Shown here: piece by piece, positions 23,113 to 33,145 of the stretch | Numbering within the stretch: the first letter of the stretch is position 1 | How the letters are laid out: the number at the start of each line of letters is the position of its first letter | NCBI GenBank assembly: GCA_001724265.1 | Contig: MEDY01000269.1 | Location: 1 to 42,266, forward strand | Reading direction: 5' to 3' | Origin: Rhizaria sp. SCN 62-66 | Lineage: Eukaryota > Rhizaria, unplaced | DNA: 42,266 nt | Translations under genes and position numbers: made by a program | The notes under the pieces: model-generated | Seen by the model: the letters and a program-made list of their open reading frames with translations, nothing else | Told to the model about the DNA's origin: nothing | Database searches by the model: none

Positions 23113-24599
23113 ATGTTCGCTTCCAAGCGCGCTGTGAGCACCGTCGTCAAGCGGTGCATGTCCACCAAGGCCATCGCCGACACCGACATCTGCATCGTGT
23201 CCGCCGTGCGCACCCCGCTGGGCTCGTTCGGCGGCGGCCTCGCGTCGCTGACGGGCGTGCAGCTGGGCTCGCACGCCATCGCGGCCGCCGTCGAGCGCGC
23301 CGGCGTGTCGCCCGTCGACGTCTCTGAGGTCATCATGGGCAACGTGCTCTCGGCCAACCTGGGCCAGGCCCCCGCGCGCCAGGCCGCGATCGGCGCCAAG
23401 CTGCCCGAGGCCACCGTGTGCACCACCGTCAACAAGGTCTGCTCCTCGGGTCTCAAGACGATCATGTACGCGGCCAACGAGATTGCGCTTGGCAACTCTG
23501 ACATCGTCGTCGCCGGCGGCTTCGAGTCCATGTCCAACGCGCCCTACTACGCGCCCGCGCTGCGCAACGGCGCGCGCATCGGCGACACGCAGATGCTCGA
23601 CGGGCTTATGAAGGACGGCCTCACCGACCCCTACGGCAAGTACCCCATGGGCAACTGCGCCGAGGTGTGCGCCGACGAGATGAGTTTCTCTCGCGCCGAC
23701 CAGGTACGCCGACGAAAACAATGATATCCACGTCGCTTTATCAATTTACGTAGTATAACGCTTATTTTATATCTTTAAATTGCACTACTTGATTGTCTCT
23801 TGCACTAGAACATGTGTTCAAATAATGCATTTCTCACTCTATATGTTTTTCTTTCATATTCTTGCCATTCGATTCATTCTCTCTTGCATCCGTTTGTTCC
23901 GCGTTTATTTTGTAGGACGCCTATGCCGAGGAGTCTTACCGCCGCGCGCAGGCGGCCATCACCGCGGGCAAGTTCGTGTCCGAGATCGCCCCCGTGACGA
24001 TCGCGGGCAAGAAGGGCGCCGTGACCGTGGCCGCGGATGAGGAGGCCTTCAAGGTCGACTTCTCCAAGATCTCCTCGCTCCGTCCCGCGTTCAAGCACCC
24101 CACGAAGCCCGAGGCGCCGCTCACGGTCACCGCGGCCAACGCGTCCGTGCTGTCTGACGGCGCGGCGGCGCTGGTGCTCTGCTCCGGCAAGACCGCCAAG
24201 GCCAAGGGGCTGACGGTGCGCGCGCGCGTGCTTGGCCACGCGGACCACGAGCAGGCGCCCGTGTGGTTCACCACTGCGCCCGCCAAGGCGATCCCCAAGG
24301 CGCTGGCTAAGGCGGGCGTGAAGATCGAGCAGGTCGACAAGTTCGAGGTCAACGAGGCCTTCTCGGTCGTCGCGCTGGCCAACCGCAAGCTGCTCAACAT
24401 CGACCCCGCCAAGATCAACGTCTACGGCGGCGCCGTCTCGCTGGGCCACCCGCTCGGCGCCTCGGGCGCGCGCATCGTCGTCACGCTGCTCTCGGCGCTC
24501 AAGCAGGAGAAGGTCAACGGCGGCTCCGGCATCGGCGTCGCGGGCATCTGCAACGGCGGCGGCGGCGCCTCGGCCATCGTCATCGAGTCCCTGGAGTAA
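23113..24599 (+). CDS. ACAT1: Acetyl-CoA acetyltransferase (acetoacetyl-CoA thiolase), mitochondrial type
   Basis: Condenses two acetyl-CoA to acetoacetyl-CoA or cleaves the latter (EC 2.3.1.9), in ketone/isoleucine catabolism or at the entry to the mevalonate pathway. Exons 23113-23703 and 23916-24599; intron 23704-23915 (GTACGC...TGTAG, phase 0). The product is 424 residues, the usual family length. Family hallmarks are intact: nucleophile Cys110 in KVCSSGLK, NEAF at 343-346, His375 in SLGHPLGASGAR, and Cys409 in CNGGGGAS. The first ~20 residues (MFASKRAVSTVVKRCMSTKA) are basic and Ser/Ala-rich with no acidic residue, a typical mitochondrial presequence. The exon junction restores FSRADQ-DAYAEESYRRA, as in other thiolases. 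Unlike most neighbours it carries no low-complexity insert. Stop is TAA. Confidence 0.95.
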
Positions 24600-24929
24600 G
24601 CGAAGCGGGCGAATGAGCGAGTCAGCGAGTCGGCGAGTCAGTGAGCCGGTAACGGCGATGACGCGAGCGTGATAATCGCGTGATAGTGGCGTGCCGATAT
24701 CCCGATTGACGGCATGCGTGTGCTGTGTGAACGAACGAACGAATCTTCTTTCTTGTGATATTTATACAAATCAAACGTTTTTATAACAACAAGAGAACTT
24801 GTTGTTCATAAGATTCGATAAAATTGTATTCGTAAATAGCTCTACTGTAAATAGTTTAGTTTGTTTGAAAAATCAAATAATGCGCGATGACAAAGCGCAA
24901 ACAAGCTGTTGCACATTGTCCCCTTTCGT
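24600..24929. other. Convergent 3' region between thiolase and QSOX
   Basis: 330 bases. The first 45 are a degenerate tandem repeat of GCGAGTCA-type units (about 24607-24646) directly after the thiolase stop; a short GAAC repeat (GAACGAACGAACGAAT) follows near 24728-24743. The rest is AT-rich 3' UTR. No clear AATAAA for either gene and no further gene. Confidence 0.55.
24607..24646. repeat. GCGAGTCA-type tandem repeat after the thiolase stop
   Basis: Around four imperfect 8-base units (GCGAGTCA, GCGAGTCG, GCGAGTCA and flanking variants) lie in the thiolase 3' UTR. Several contain a GAGTCA half of the bZIP palindrome seen at 20834. Confidence 0.65.
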
Positions 24930-27900
24930 TTAGCGTTTGTTGTCGCTCACGAAGAAGTTGTTAAGGTAGCTGGCCACCTTCTCGAAGCGCCACTCCGGGT
25001 GCCACGCGCACTGCGCCTGCTGCTGCTTCATCTTACCGTCGCTGTCGCCGCTGTTCTCCTCACCGTCGTCATCGCTATACTCGACGCCGCTCTCGGCGTC
25101 CGCCACCGCCGCGGCCGCCGCGGCCGCCGCGCTGGCCTCGGCCTCTGCGGCCGCTGCGGGGCAATGCGCGGGCCTGCGCTGCGCCCAGCGGCAGTCCCTG
25201 CACGCGGCCTGCGAGGGAAAGAGCGCCTTGGGGAAGACGGGGTCGCCGGCGCGGTGCGCGGCCTCGACCCCGTGCAGGCGCTCGTTGACGCTGTTGTGGG
25301 TCGCCCATAGCCACAACGCGAGCTGCGCAGACGGCAGCCGCACCTCGGCCGCCGCCGCCGCCTCGAGCGAGACCGGTCCGCCCACTGCCGCCCCGGCGGG
25401 GCCGTTGCCGGTGTCGGCAGCGGGAGGGTCTGGGCGGGTGCGCGAGGGGGCGAAGAGGGGGGCGAAGGCTAGCAGCGGCACGTGCGCGTTGCGCGAATAG
25501 CCCAGGAAGTGTGTGCGGCACTCGTTGCAGAGGAAGAAGTGCGTCAGATACGCGCGCACAGTGTGCATGAAGCTGGCCACGGGCGCCGCGCCACCAGCCG
25601 TTGCCGCCGTCATCGCCGCCGCCGCAGCATGGAGACCGCTCCCGCTGCCGACCGGGGTGGCCGAGGTGTGGGATGCGAGCGCGGCGGCGGCGACGGCGGT
25701 CTCCTGCCCGCGCGGCCAGCGGTGCGCGGCGCCGTGTAGCGTCAGCCAGAGCCCGCAGGTGTACCCGCGCGTGTGCGCGAGGGACCCGCGGCACTGGCGC
25801 CAACGGCCGGCCTCCCAGTCCGCCCACGCGCGCCCGCCCAGCTGCCAGGAGCCGGGGAACTCGGCCAGCGCGGCCGCGGGCGCCGCGGCGGGCGCCGTGG
25901 CGGACCGCAGCCCGGCCGGCGTCCACAAGTGGGCCTGGCCGGCGAGCGCGCCGGGGACGTCGCGGCCGCCCGCGCCGAGACCCAGCACGTTGTCTGGGTG
26001 CGGCGGCGGCACATACCGGTGCAGCGACCCGCGCAGCACGGCGAGCGAATGCCGCAGCGCGGGCGCGGCGTCGGGCGTGGCCGTGGAGAGCACGAGCAGC
26101 ATGTGCGAGAGCGACTCGTAGCACGACGTGGCGTGAAGCAGCGCGGCGTCCTCGCGCGCGCTGAGCAGCCCCGCGCGGTACTGCACCCACCACGCTTCGC
26201 CGTCGTCCACCGCAACCGCGTCCGTAGACTCGGACTGCGAGTCCGCCGCAGAATCAGAGTCAGAGCGCGCGGCTGCGGCTGCTGCAGAGGCGGAGGCGGC
26301 AGCGACCTGGGAAGTGAAGGACGGGCTGGCGAGGGCGGCGACGGCGGCCAGTACCGTCGTCGCGTTCCCGGTCACGACCCCGACCCGCGCACTCGCAATG
26401 GCAGCCGCAGCCGCGCTCTTACTATTAGTGTTGGGGAAGAGGACCGAGAGCGAAGGCACCGGCACCGGCGCGGGCGCGCCGTTGCCGTCGGTCTTGCGAC
26501 TATTTCCGAGCGCGGCCGCGGCCGCGGCGGCAACGGCCTCGACGTCCGCGGCGGGCTCGGCCTGCGCGGCCCTCGCCGCCGCATCGACCGCCGCCGCCGC
26601 CGCCATGGTGCCCGTGGTGCCGTCGCGCAGCGCGCTGAGCAGGCGCAGCGCGGCGCCTGCGGCGGCGGCGCGCGTAGAGGTGACGCGGCCGCCCAGCGCC
26701 GCGCGCCGCAGCGCCGCCTGCAACACGCCTTCCACAGCGGCGGCAGCGCTGGGGGCAGCGCTGGCGGCGGCGGCGGCGGCGGAGCGCGCGAGGGTAGAGG
26801 TGCCGCTGGCGTGGGAGCCGAACTGGGCGTTGAAGTCGGCCATCTTGACCGCGCAGGCCGGGACCGCCTCGCGCAGCGCGATGGAGAGGTACAGACTCGA
26901 GTCGAAGGTCGAGGCCACGGGCGGGTACCCATCCGCGAGCGTCGCCGGACGGGACTCGGCCTCTGCAGACTGCGAAGGCGACTGCGACGGCGACTGTGAG
27001 CTCGCACTGGGGAGCTGGGTCGCCGGCAGCAGCACGGGCGCCGCACTGGCACTCGGGTTAACGCTCGCAGTATTGGCGTTGGCCGCGGTGTTTGACGCGG
27101 CGTGCGCCTGCTTCTCAACCGTGGCGGCGACCATGGCGTCGAACTCGGCCTCACTGTGCAGGATCCCCGCTGCGAGCGGTAGGGTGCGCGCGCCGCCCGC
27201 CGCGGCCAGGAACCGGTGCGCGGTGAGGCGGTGGCGCGACCAGCCCTCTGTGGCGGCCGCCGCGGCCGGGTCGGCCGGCGCGGGCGCCCAGGGCAGCCGC
27301 AGCAGCGGGGAAGGCGCGAGGCCCAGCGCGGACCGGCGAGGCGAAAGACTGGGACCGCCAGTCTGCGCCTGCGCCTGCAACGGTGACTGAGACTGAGACT
27401 GAGACGCTGCGGCGGTGGCGGTGTTGACCGGCAGGGGCGCGGGCGCGGCGAGCGCGCGCGTGACGGCGCTGTAAAACCGGTCGCCGACCCGCGCCGCGCT
27501 CGCCGACTGACCGGGAGCGTCCGCAGAGTGGCCGTGGGCGGCGGAGGACGCGTGCACGTCGGGCGGCGGCGCGGCCGAGGCGGCGGCAAGCGGGCCCACG
27601 AAGGGGTCATGGAGCAACGCCACTGCGGCCGCCAGCGCGAGCCGCGCGCCCACGGTCACGTTCTGCGCCAACACGCCGCTCGCGAGGACGCTGGCGCTGT
27701 CGCCAAGGGCCACAGCGAGGGGGAAGGACAGCTCGCGCGAAGGCAGCAGCGGCGTCGCGGGCGTGGGCTGCGACGCCACGTGCACGTGCCGGGCACTGAC
27801 ACCGCCCGCGCCGGGGGAGCTGAGACCGCTCGCGAGCGCGGCCGCGACGGCGGTGGCGAAGGACGCGGCCGGCGCGCCAACATTGTGCACGCCGACGCTG

Positions 27901-30900
27901 TGCGCAGCGCCGGTGCTGCCGGCGGCGCCCTCGCTCGCCGTGAAGTTGGCAGACGGCAGGGGCAGGTAGTGGGCCCGGAGCCGCGCCGCCGCGGCCGCCG
28001 CCGCGCCCCAGGTCAGCTGCGCGCGCGCGTAGGCGGTGAGCGACCTGACGCGGGCCGGCGCAGGGCGGCCTGGCTGAGCGAAGTCTCCGTCGTCATCGTC
28101 GTCGTCGTCGTCGTCGCTGTCGCCGTCGAGCTCGCTGCGGCCGCCCTCCTCGTCGTCCTGGCCGTCGCCGCTGCCACTGCCGGGCTTAGCGTAGCGCCAG
28201 AGCATGCCATCCTCTGCGACCGCCGCGCGCGCCATGAGCTCGCCGACGGTCTCCAGCACGCCCTCGGCCGACCGCTCACCCGGCAGCGTCAGCGGCGTCA
28301 GCGCCAGCGGCAGCGCACGCGGCGCCGCCGAGCCCACCGTCGCGGCCCTCATCGCCCGACCGCCGGAGCCGTCAGCGGTGGTGCCCGGCGCCGAGGACGA
28401 GGAGGAGGACGAGGTAACTGCGCTGCCCACAGTCGCCGTCGCCGTCGCCGTCGCCGTCTTAGGGTTCGCGCCAGCGCCAGCGCGTGGCAGCGCGGCGGTG
28501 GGCGCAACGTGGGTGGTGTAGGACGCCGCAGCGAAGACCTTGGCCACGGACGAAAGGCCCGCGGCGACGACGCCGCCCGCGCTGGGGGCCAGCGCGGGGT
28601 CCCACGTGTTAAAGTAGGTGAATCCGGGCGCGAAGTCGCTCCCGGCGGCCTCCGCGACGGCCCCCGCGGTGCCCGCGCCAAAGCCGCCGTCGGCCCCAGA
28701 GCCAGAGCCAGCACTCGAGACGGACACAGTGCGCCCCTGAGACTGCGCCTGCGCCTGTGAGTGGAACTGCGCGGCCATGGCGGCGGCGAGCTCTGCGTCG
28801 GCGGCGTCGGTTTCCCGCGTCCGCGGCCGCTGGTCGCGCGCGACAACAAAGCCCTGCGGGACCCAAGCCACGCCCGCGGCGGCGGCCGTCAGCGGCGTGT
28901 GCGCGAAGCCGTTCTCGGCGAACTCAAGCGCGGCCTGCCACACGTCAGCGGGCGCGACCAGCAGGGCGGGGTAACCGCGGATCTGGAACAGCTCGCACAG
29001 CGAGGCGCCGGAGCCGGCGCAGTGGACCTTGGCGATGCGTACGGCGCCGCGGCGCCGCGTGTTGAGCGCCGCGCCGAGCCGCTCGACGGAGCGCGCAAAG
29101 CGTTGGCAGTGGCCGCACCACTTGGCGTAAAACTCAACCACGACCCACGGCCGCACGCGCCACTGGGCCGGCGCGGTACTGGTGACGGTACTCGTGACTG
29201 TGGTGGTGGTGCCTGTGGGTGAAGCCGGGCGCTTGTTGTTGTTGTTCGTGCGATGGTTCGCGAGCGAAAAGGGCGAGAGTGCAGGGAAGAGGCTCAGAGG
29301 CGGGTTTTGCACCGCGAAATCTGACTGCCAGTCAGCAGCAGCAGCAGAAGAAGAAGCAGCAGCGGAAGCGGAAGCGGGTAGCTCGGTGAAGAGCGTGGGG
29401 CTCTCTGTGTACAGCCTGTTGACCGCAGTGTTGTTGCCGTCAAACAAAGAGAACGGCTTGACAACAGGCCACACGCTCTGGCTATGGTCATCGCGGCTCT
29501 GGGCCGCGGTCACGGCCGCGGCGGTCACGGCGGCGGCGACAGCGGCGGCGGCGGACGGCAGCGCCCGCTCGGCCTCCGCAGCGGCCTCGGCGCCTGCGGC
29601 CAGCACGGCGGCGTAGCGCGCCAGCGCGGCCCGCTGCGCCGCCGTCTCTGGCCCGCCCGTGCCCGCCGCGGCCGCCGCGGCGGCGCGAGCAGTCTTGGCG
29701 TTGTCGCTCACGGGCGCGGGCGCGGCGGCCGCGGCGGCCAACGCGGCGGCGACGTCGGCGGCGGGGACAAAGGCGGCGTCGGCAAGGATGGCGGCGAAGA
29801 CGGCGCGCGCGGTGGGGAGCGTGAGCTTGGGCACCCAGAGTGCAGGGAAGAGGTTCTCGCTCGGGTCGCCCAGCGCCGACTTGGGCACCTTTGGGGGAGA
29901 TATTCGTTGCGATATAAGCCAATAGTGATGATAAAATAATGAATTTGTGTTATAAATATTATCTAATCAGAATAAATACAAGAATTAAAGCCTGTGACAC
30001 TAACTTCGTAGAGATATAGTCCATATTGTGTTTTGTGATAAAACTTCGTGACGTACGATGAACTGGGGCCCGAACTGCGACTGGTGCCGATACAGCACCG
30101 GCCGCTCCCCTCCGCCGCTGCCGCTGCTGTCGCCCGCAGTCGCCGCAACGGCCGGGGCCGGGGATGAGGAGAAGCCGTAGAGTGCGGCCTCGGCAGCAGC
30201 GTCTGCGTCGTCGCCGCCGGCACCGCCGCTGGAGCTGAGGTAGCTGCCGATACCGCCGCCAGCGCCAGCGCCAGCGCCAGCGCCAGCGCCGGTGCCAGTG
30301 GAGGCGGGGCCTTGCTCGAGCAGGGCGCTGAGCGCGGCGCCGGCGGCCACGTCCGCGGCGCCCTGCGAGGGCCCATAGTAGGCCCCCCCCCCACTATGGG
30401 CGCCGGCGGGGAGCGGCGCGAGCGGTTTGGGGAGGAAGACAACGAGCGCGGCCCACGTCAGCGTGCCCAGCAACAGCGCGGCGGCGACAGCGCCCGCAAT
30501 GATCAGCCCCATCGACGACGACGACGACGACGCCAAGACACCGTTGCCGCCGTTGCCGTTGCCGTTGCGGCCGCGGCCGACGCGGCGGCGGCCAGCAGCG
30601 CTGCCAGCGACGCCGGGGGCCCCTGCGGCCCCGGCTGCGGCGGCTGCGGTGAGGTTCGTGGTCGAGTTGGGCCCGTAGCCGGCGCCGAGCGGGCTGAGCG
30701 CGACGCCGGTGCCGCTGAGCGAGCCGGGCAGCAGGCCTGAGGCTGACACGGAGGCCGCGGAGTTTGAGTGACCGTGGGCAGAGTGACCGTGGGCGGCGGG
30801 CGGCGGGGAGGAGGCCCGCGAGCGGACGAGGTGGGCGCTGGCGTTGGAGCTGTTGAGGACGCTGTTGGCGCCGTGCGGCACCACGTTGTTCACGCCGAAC

Positions 30901-31769
30901 TGACCGTGGGCCGCCGAGTGACCGTGGGCGGCCGAGAGCGGGCTCGCGGTGGCGGTGGTGGCCGCAGACGTGGTCGAGTGGCTGTGGGCAGTGGAGCCTG
31001 TGTGGCTGTGGCTCGGTGGCGATAAGATGGCAGCTGCGCCGGCCAAGGGCGTGTACGTGCCTTCGTCGTTGGTGCAAGTGCCATCGTTGTGAGTGTAAGC
31101 GTGCGTGTTAGTACCGCCCAGAGCGGCTGTGCCGAAGGGCGTGTAAGGGGTCGCCGCGCCCCCGGCTAAGGGGGTAGTCAGCCCCCCAAAAAGGCCACTT
31201 GCATTGCCGTTGAGCCCCCCGTTCAAACCACCGAGATTGTTGCTGCTGTTATGCAAGAGAGAGCCTGTCTCCGTGTCCGTCTCGTTGCCGGCGCCGGCGC
31301 CGTACCCGTACCCACTCGCACTGTACTCGCCACTACTGCGCGCAGCACTGACGGCAACGGTGCTAGCGGCGCCGCTGCCGCTGCCGCTGCCTGCGTGACC
31401 GTGATTGAGGACCGGGACTGGCGCAGCCGCGGGGAACGCGACGTGCGCCGCGGGCCGCTGCACCGGCGGCGACGGCAGCACAAACGGGTTCGCAGCGGGC
31501 ACGCCGCCCGTCCCCGTAGCGGCCGGGATACCGGCAGCAGCGGCCGCCGGCGCAGCGGGCGCAGCGGAGGCAGAGGCGGAGGCTGTTGCGGGGGGAGTGG
31601 GCATGGGGGCGGAGGCTGTGAACGGGGACGCAATGGATCCGTTGGCGCGGGACGGCGACGGGGGACGCGCAGAGGCCGCGGTTGGAGCGCCTGGCGCGCC
31701 GGGGGCGCTGGAGGCGCCGGGGGTGGGTGGGAAAGCCGTGGGGATTGGCTGGTTTGTGAAGGGATTCAT
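24930..31769 (-). CDS. Giant QSOX-type sulfhydryl oxidase with N-terminal membrane anchor, two exons
   Basis: Flavoenzyme expected to put disulfides into secretory-pathway proteins, passing electrons from a thioredoxin domain to an Erv/ALR FAD domain and oxygen. Exon 1 is 30057-31769, exon 2 is 24930-29888; intron 29889-30056 has a GTACGT donor and a CTCCCCCAAAG acceptor, phase 0. The joined protein is 2223 residues. Exon 2 has no ATG at its start, which supports the join. Residues 1-419 are Ala/Ser/Gly/His-rich; a strong hydrophobic helix lies at 420-446 (MGLIIAGAVAAALLLG and on). Thioredoxin motif WCGHC is at 828-832 (FYAKWCGHCQRFARSVERLG). The Erv part has CRGSLAHTRGYTC (from 1937), CNEC (2025-2028) in FFLCNECRTHF, the FAD-binding ATHNSVNERL, and CRDC near 2132. 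About 1100 Ala/Ser-rich residues separate the two domains. Typical QSOX proteins are 500-750 residues with a signal peptide. Stop is TAA. Confidence 0.85.
30257..30290. repeat. (CCAGCG)n hexanucleotide repeat coding Gly-Ala
   Basis: Five to six near-perfect GCCAGC units in QSOX exon 1, read on the minus strand as alternating Gly and Ala just after the membrane helix. Shorter relatives occur near 10798-10817 and 4801-4822 in the carrier gene. Confidence 0.75.
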
Positions 31770-32488
31770 TCGGGGTGGCTGGCAGCTGCTGGGGCGCAGT
31801 GCTGTAGCGGGTCACAAACTCAGCTGCAAGGAGTTGAAATGTTACTATAGAGTTTTAACTGTGCCTTTGTAGCGGCAAGAGAGGAATAGAAACCAGGAAC
31901 GGGTTGTTTGAGAGTAGGTCGGCGAAGGAATAGCGAAGTGAAGGGAAGTTGTTGATGTTTTGCTGTTAAGCAAAAAAAGACGCTGTATCTCATTAACACA
32001 ATGAGTTTTCCAGATATAAATTGAAATACAAGCATTTAATAAAAATTAAATATATAATAGAGAGTGATAAGTGACATTGATGATTAAATCACGAAGTAAA
32101 CTGTCTTTGCAAATGCTGACTCTGCACAATCTGACGAAGCCGCAGCAGAAGCACGCCACCACAAAGACGCACGAATTGTAGAAAATGATATCCCTTACTG
32201 TGAAATAGATGTATATAGAGTTGAAATTTAAGGCGCCGCAACTGATTATAGATGTGAAATATTATAGTCTAGCAAAAACTGTGTATGACTTGTTTTATTC
32301 GTTGAAATCATACGTTTTATGAAGTGTCACCTTGTGGTTAAGCGCGCTGCCTCTGCAGCAGTGACAGCACAAGGCGCGCGCTTGGCTGCATGAACAGGCC
32401 CTGGTCAGAAAGCCGCGCAACAGCTGTGTACGGTGGCTGCGCGGTGAAGACTCAGGTTCTAGTAGGAGGACGCCAGAGTGCTGAGACG
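31770..32488. other. AT-rich spacer between QSOX start and YggU stop
   Basis: 719 bases containing the QSOX promoter and 5' UTR and the YggU 3' UTR, both genes reading leftward. Minus-strand AATAAA (plus-strand TTTATT) at 32294-32299, about 190 bases after the YggU stop, is a plausible polyadenylation signal. I see no further gene. Confidence 0.55.
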
Positions 32489-32887
32489 TCACTCCAACAC
32501 TTCAACATACTTAGTGCTGCTCGTTTGGCCAGCCACGATCACGACCTAAACGCGACAAAAGCAAACAAAGCGAACAAATTGGAATAGTTTAGCGCAACGC
32601 ATCATGTATATACCATTATGCACGTTAGTTATGGGAAGATTATGGCGCAAGAGTGTCGGACGAGAGAGAGGAAGCGACGAGCCTCGAGATACAAGATGGG
32701 GAAAGCAGGGGTTACGGACCTTACTCTTAGGTTTAGAGAAATGCTTAGCAAGTGCCTCAATGACGGCCTTGTTGGCAGCGCCGTCAACGGGTGGTGATGT
32801 GACGTGGACGCGGTAGACGCCGTCAACGACCTCAACTGCAGTTCGCTTCGAGCGGGCAATCACTTTGAGCGTGATGCGTGTAGACAT
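32489..32887 (-). CDS. YggU/DUF167-family small protein, two exons
   Basis: Exon 1 is 32720-32887, exon 2 is 32489-32545; intron 32546-32719 runs GTCCGT...TTTAG, phase 0. The product is 74 residues, the family's compact size. Exon 1 carries LKVIARSKRTAVE and the hallmark VTSPPVDGAANKAVIEALAK; splicing adds VVIVAGQTSSTKYVEVLE, which matches the family's C-terminal strand (V-x-I-V-x-G-x-T-S-x-x-K). Unspliced, the frame reads into unrelated sequence, so the splice is well supported by homology. The family (bacterial YggU/UPF0235, human C15orf40) has no settled biochemical function. The gene is divergent from the RsmJ-like gene with 258 bases between start codons. Its composition is ordinary, with no low-complexity insert. 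Stop is TGA. Confidence 0.88.
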
Positions 32888-33145
32888 CTCGAGAACACGA
32901 TGGTGGGACCGTCAATAGCTGGCGCAAATTGACACAATACTTCTTGCCACTATTTTAATATTATATTTTTAGGGTACCACTCAAAAACGTCGTTTTCTGT
33001 GTGAATACCACTTTTCAATGTTGATCCAGCTCTCGTCCGAACTTGAGAAGCCGAGCCTCACCAAGCCTTCGTCACAATTCTTCCTTCTTTTTTTTCTAAC
33101 GCATAAGCCGCGCTCCACACTAACTGCGCGTTGCTTTTACACCCA
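32888..33145. promoter_or_regulatory. Compact divergent promoter for YggU and RsmJ-like genes
   Basis: 258 bases between two start codons pointing away from each other. A T-rich core with ATTTTAATATTATATTTTT near 32951-32969 could be a TATA-type element; a pyrimidine run (about 33079-33097) precedes the RsmJ start. The role as a shared promoter is inferred from arrangement only. Confidence 0.45.

Noticed and set aside
30000-30056. TAG at 30000-30002 as the true end of a separate membrane protein
   Set aside because: It lies inside an intron once the GTACGT donor at 30056 is joined to the acceptor at 29889, which is in phase and supplies the missing 5' part of the QSOX frame.
33131-33145. TTG as start of the RsmJ-like protein
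   Set aside because: A eukaryotic gene should start at ATG; the first in-frame ATG is at 33146. GTG starts were rejected likewise at 29888, 22499 and 21767.
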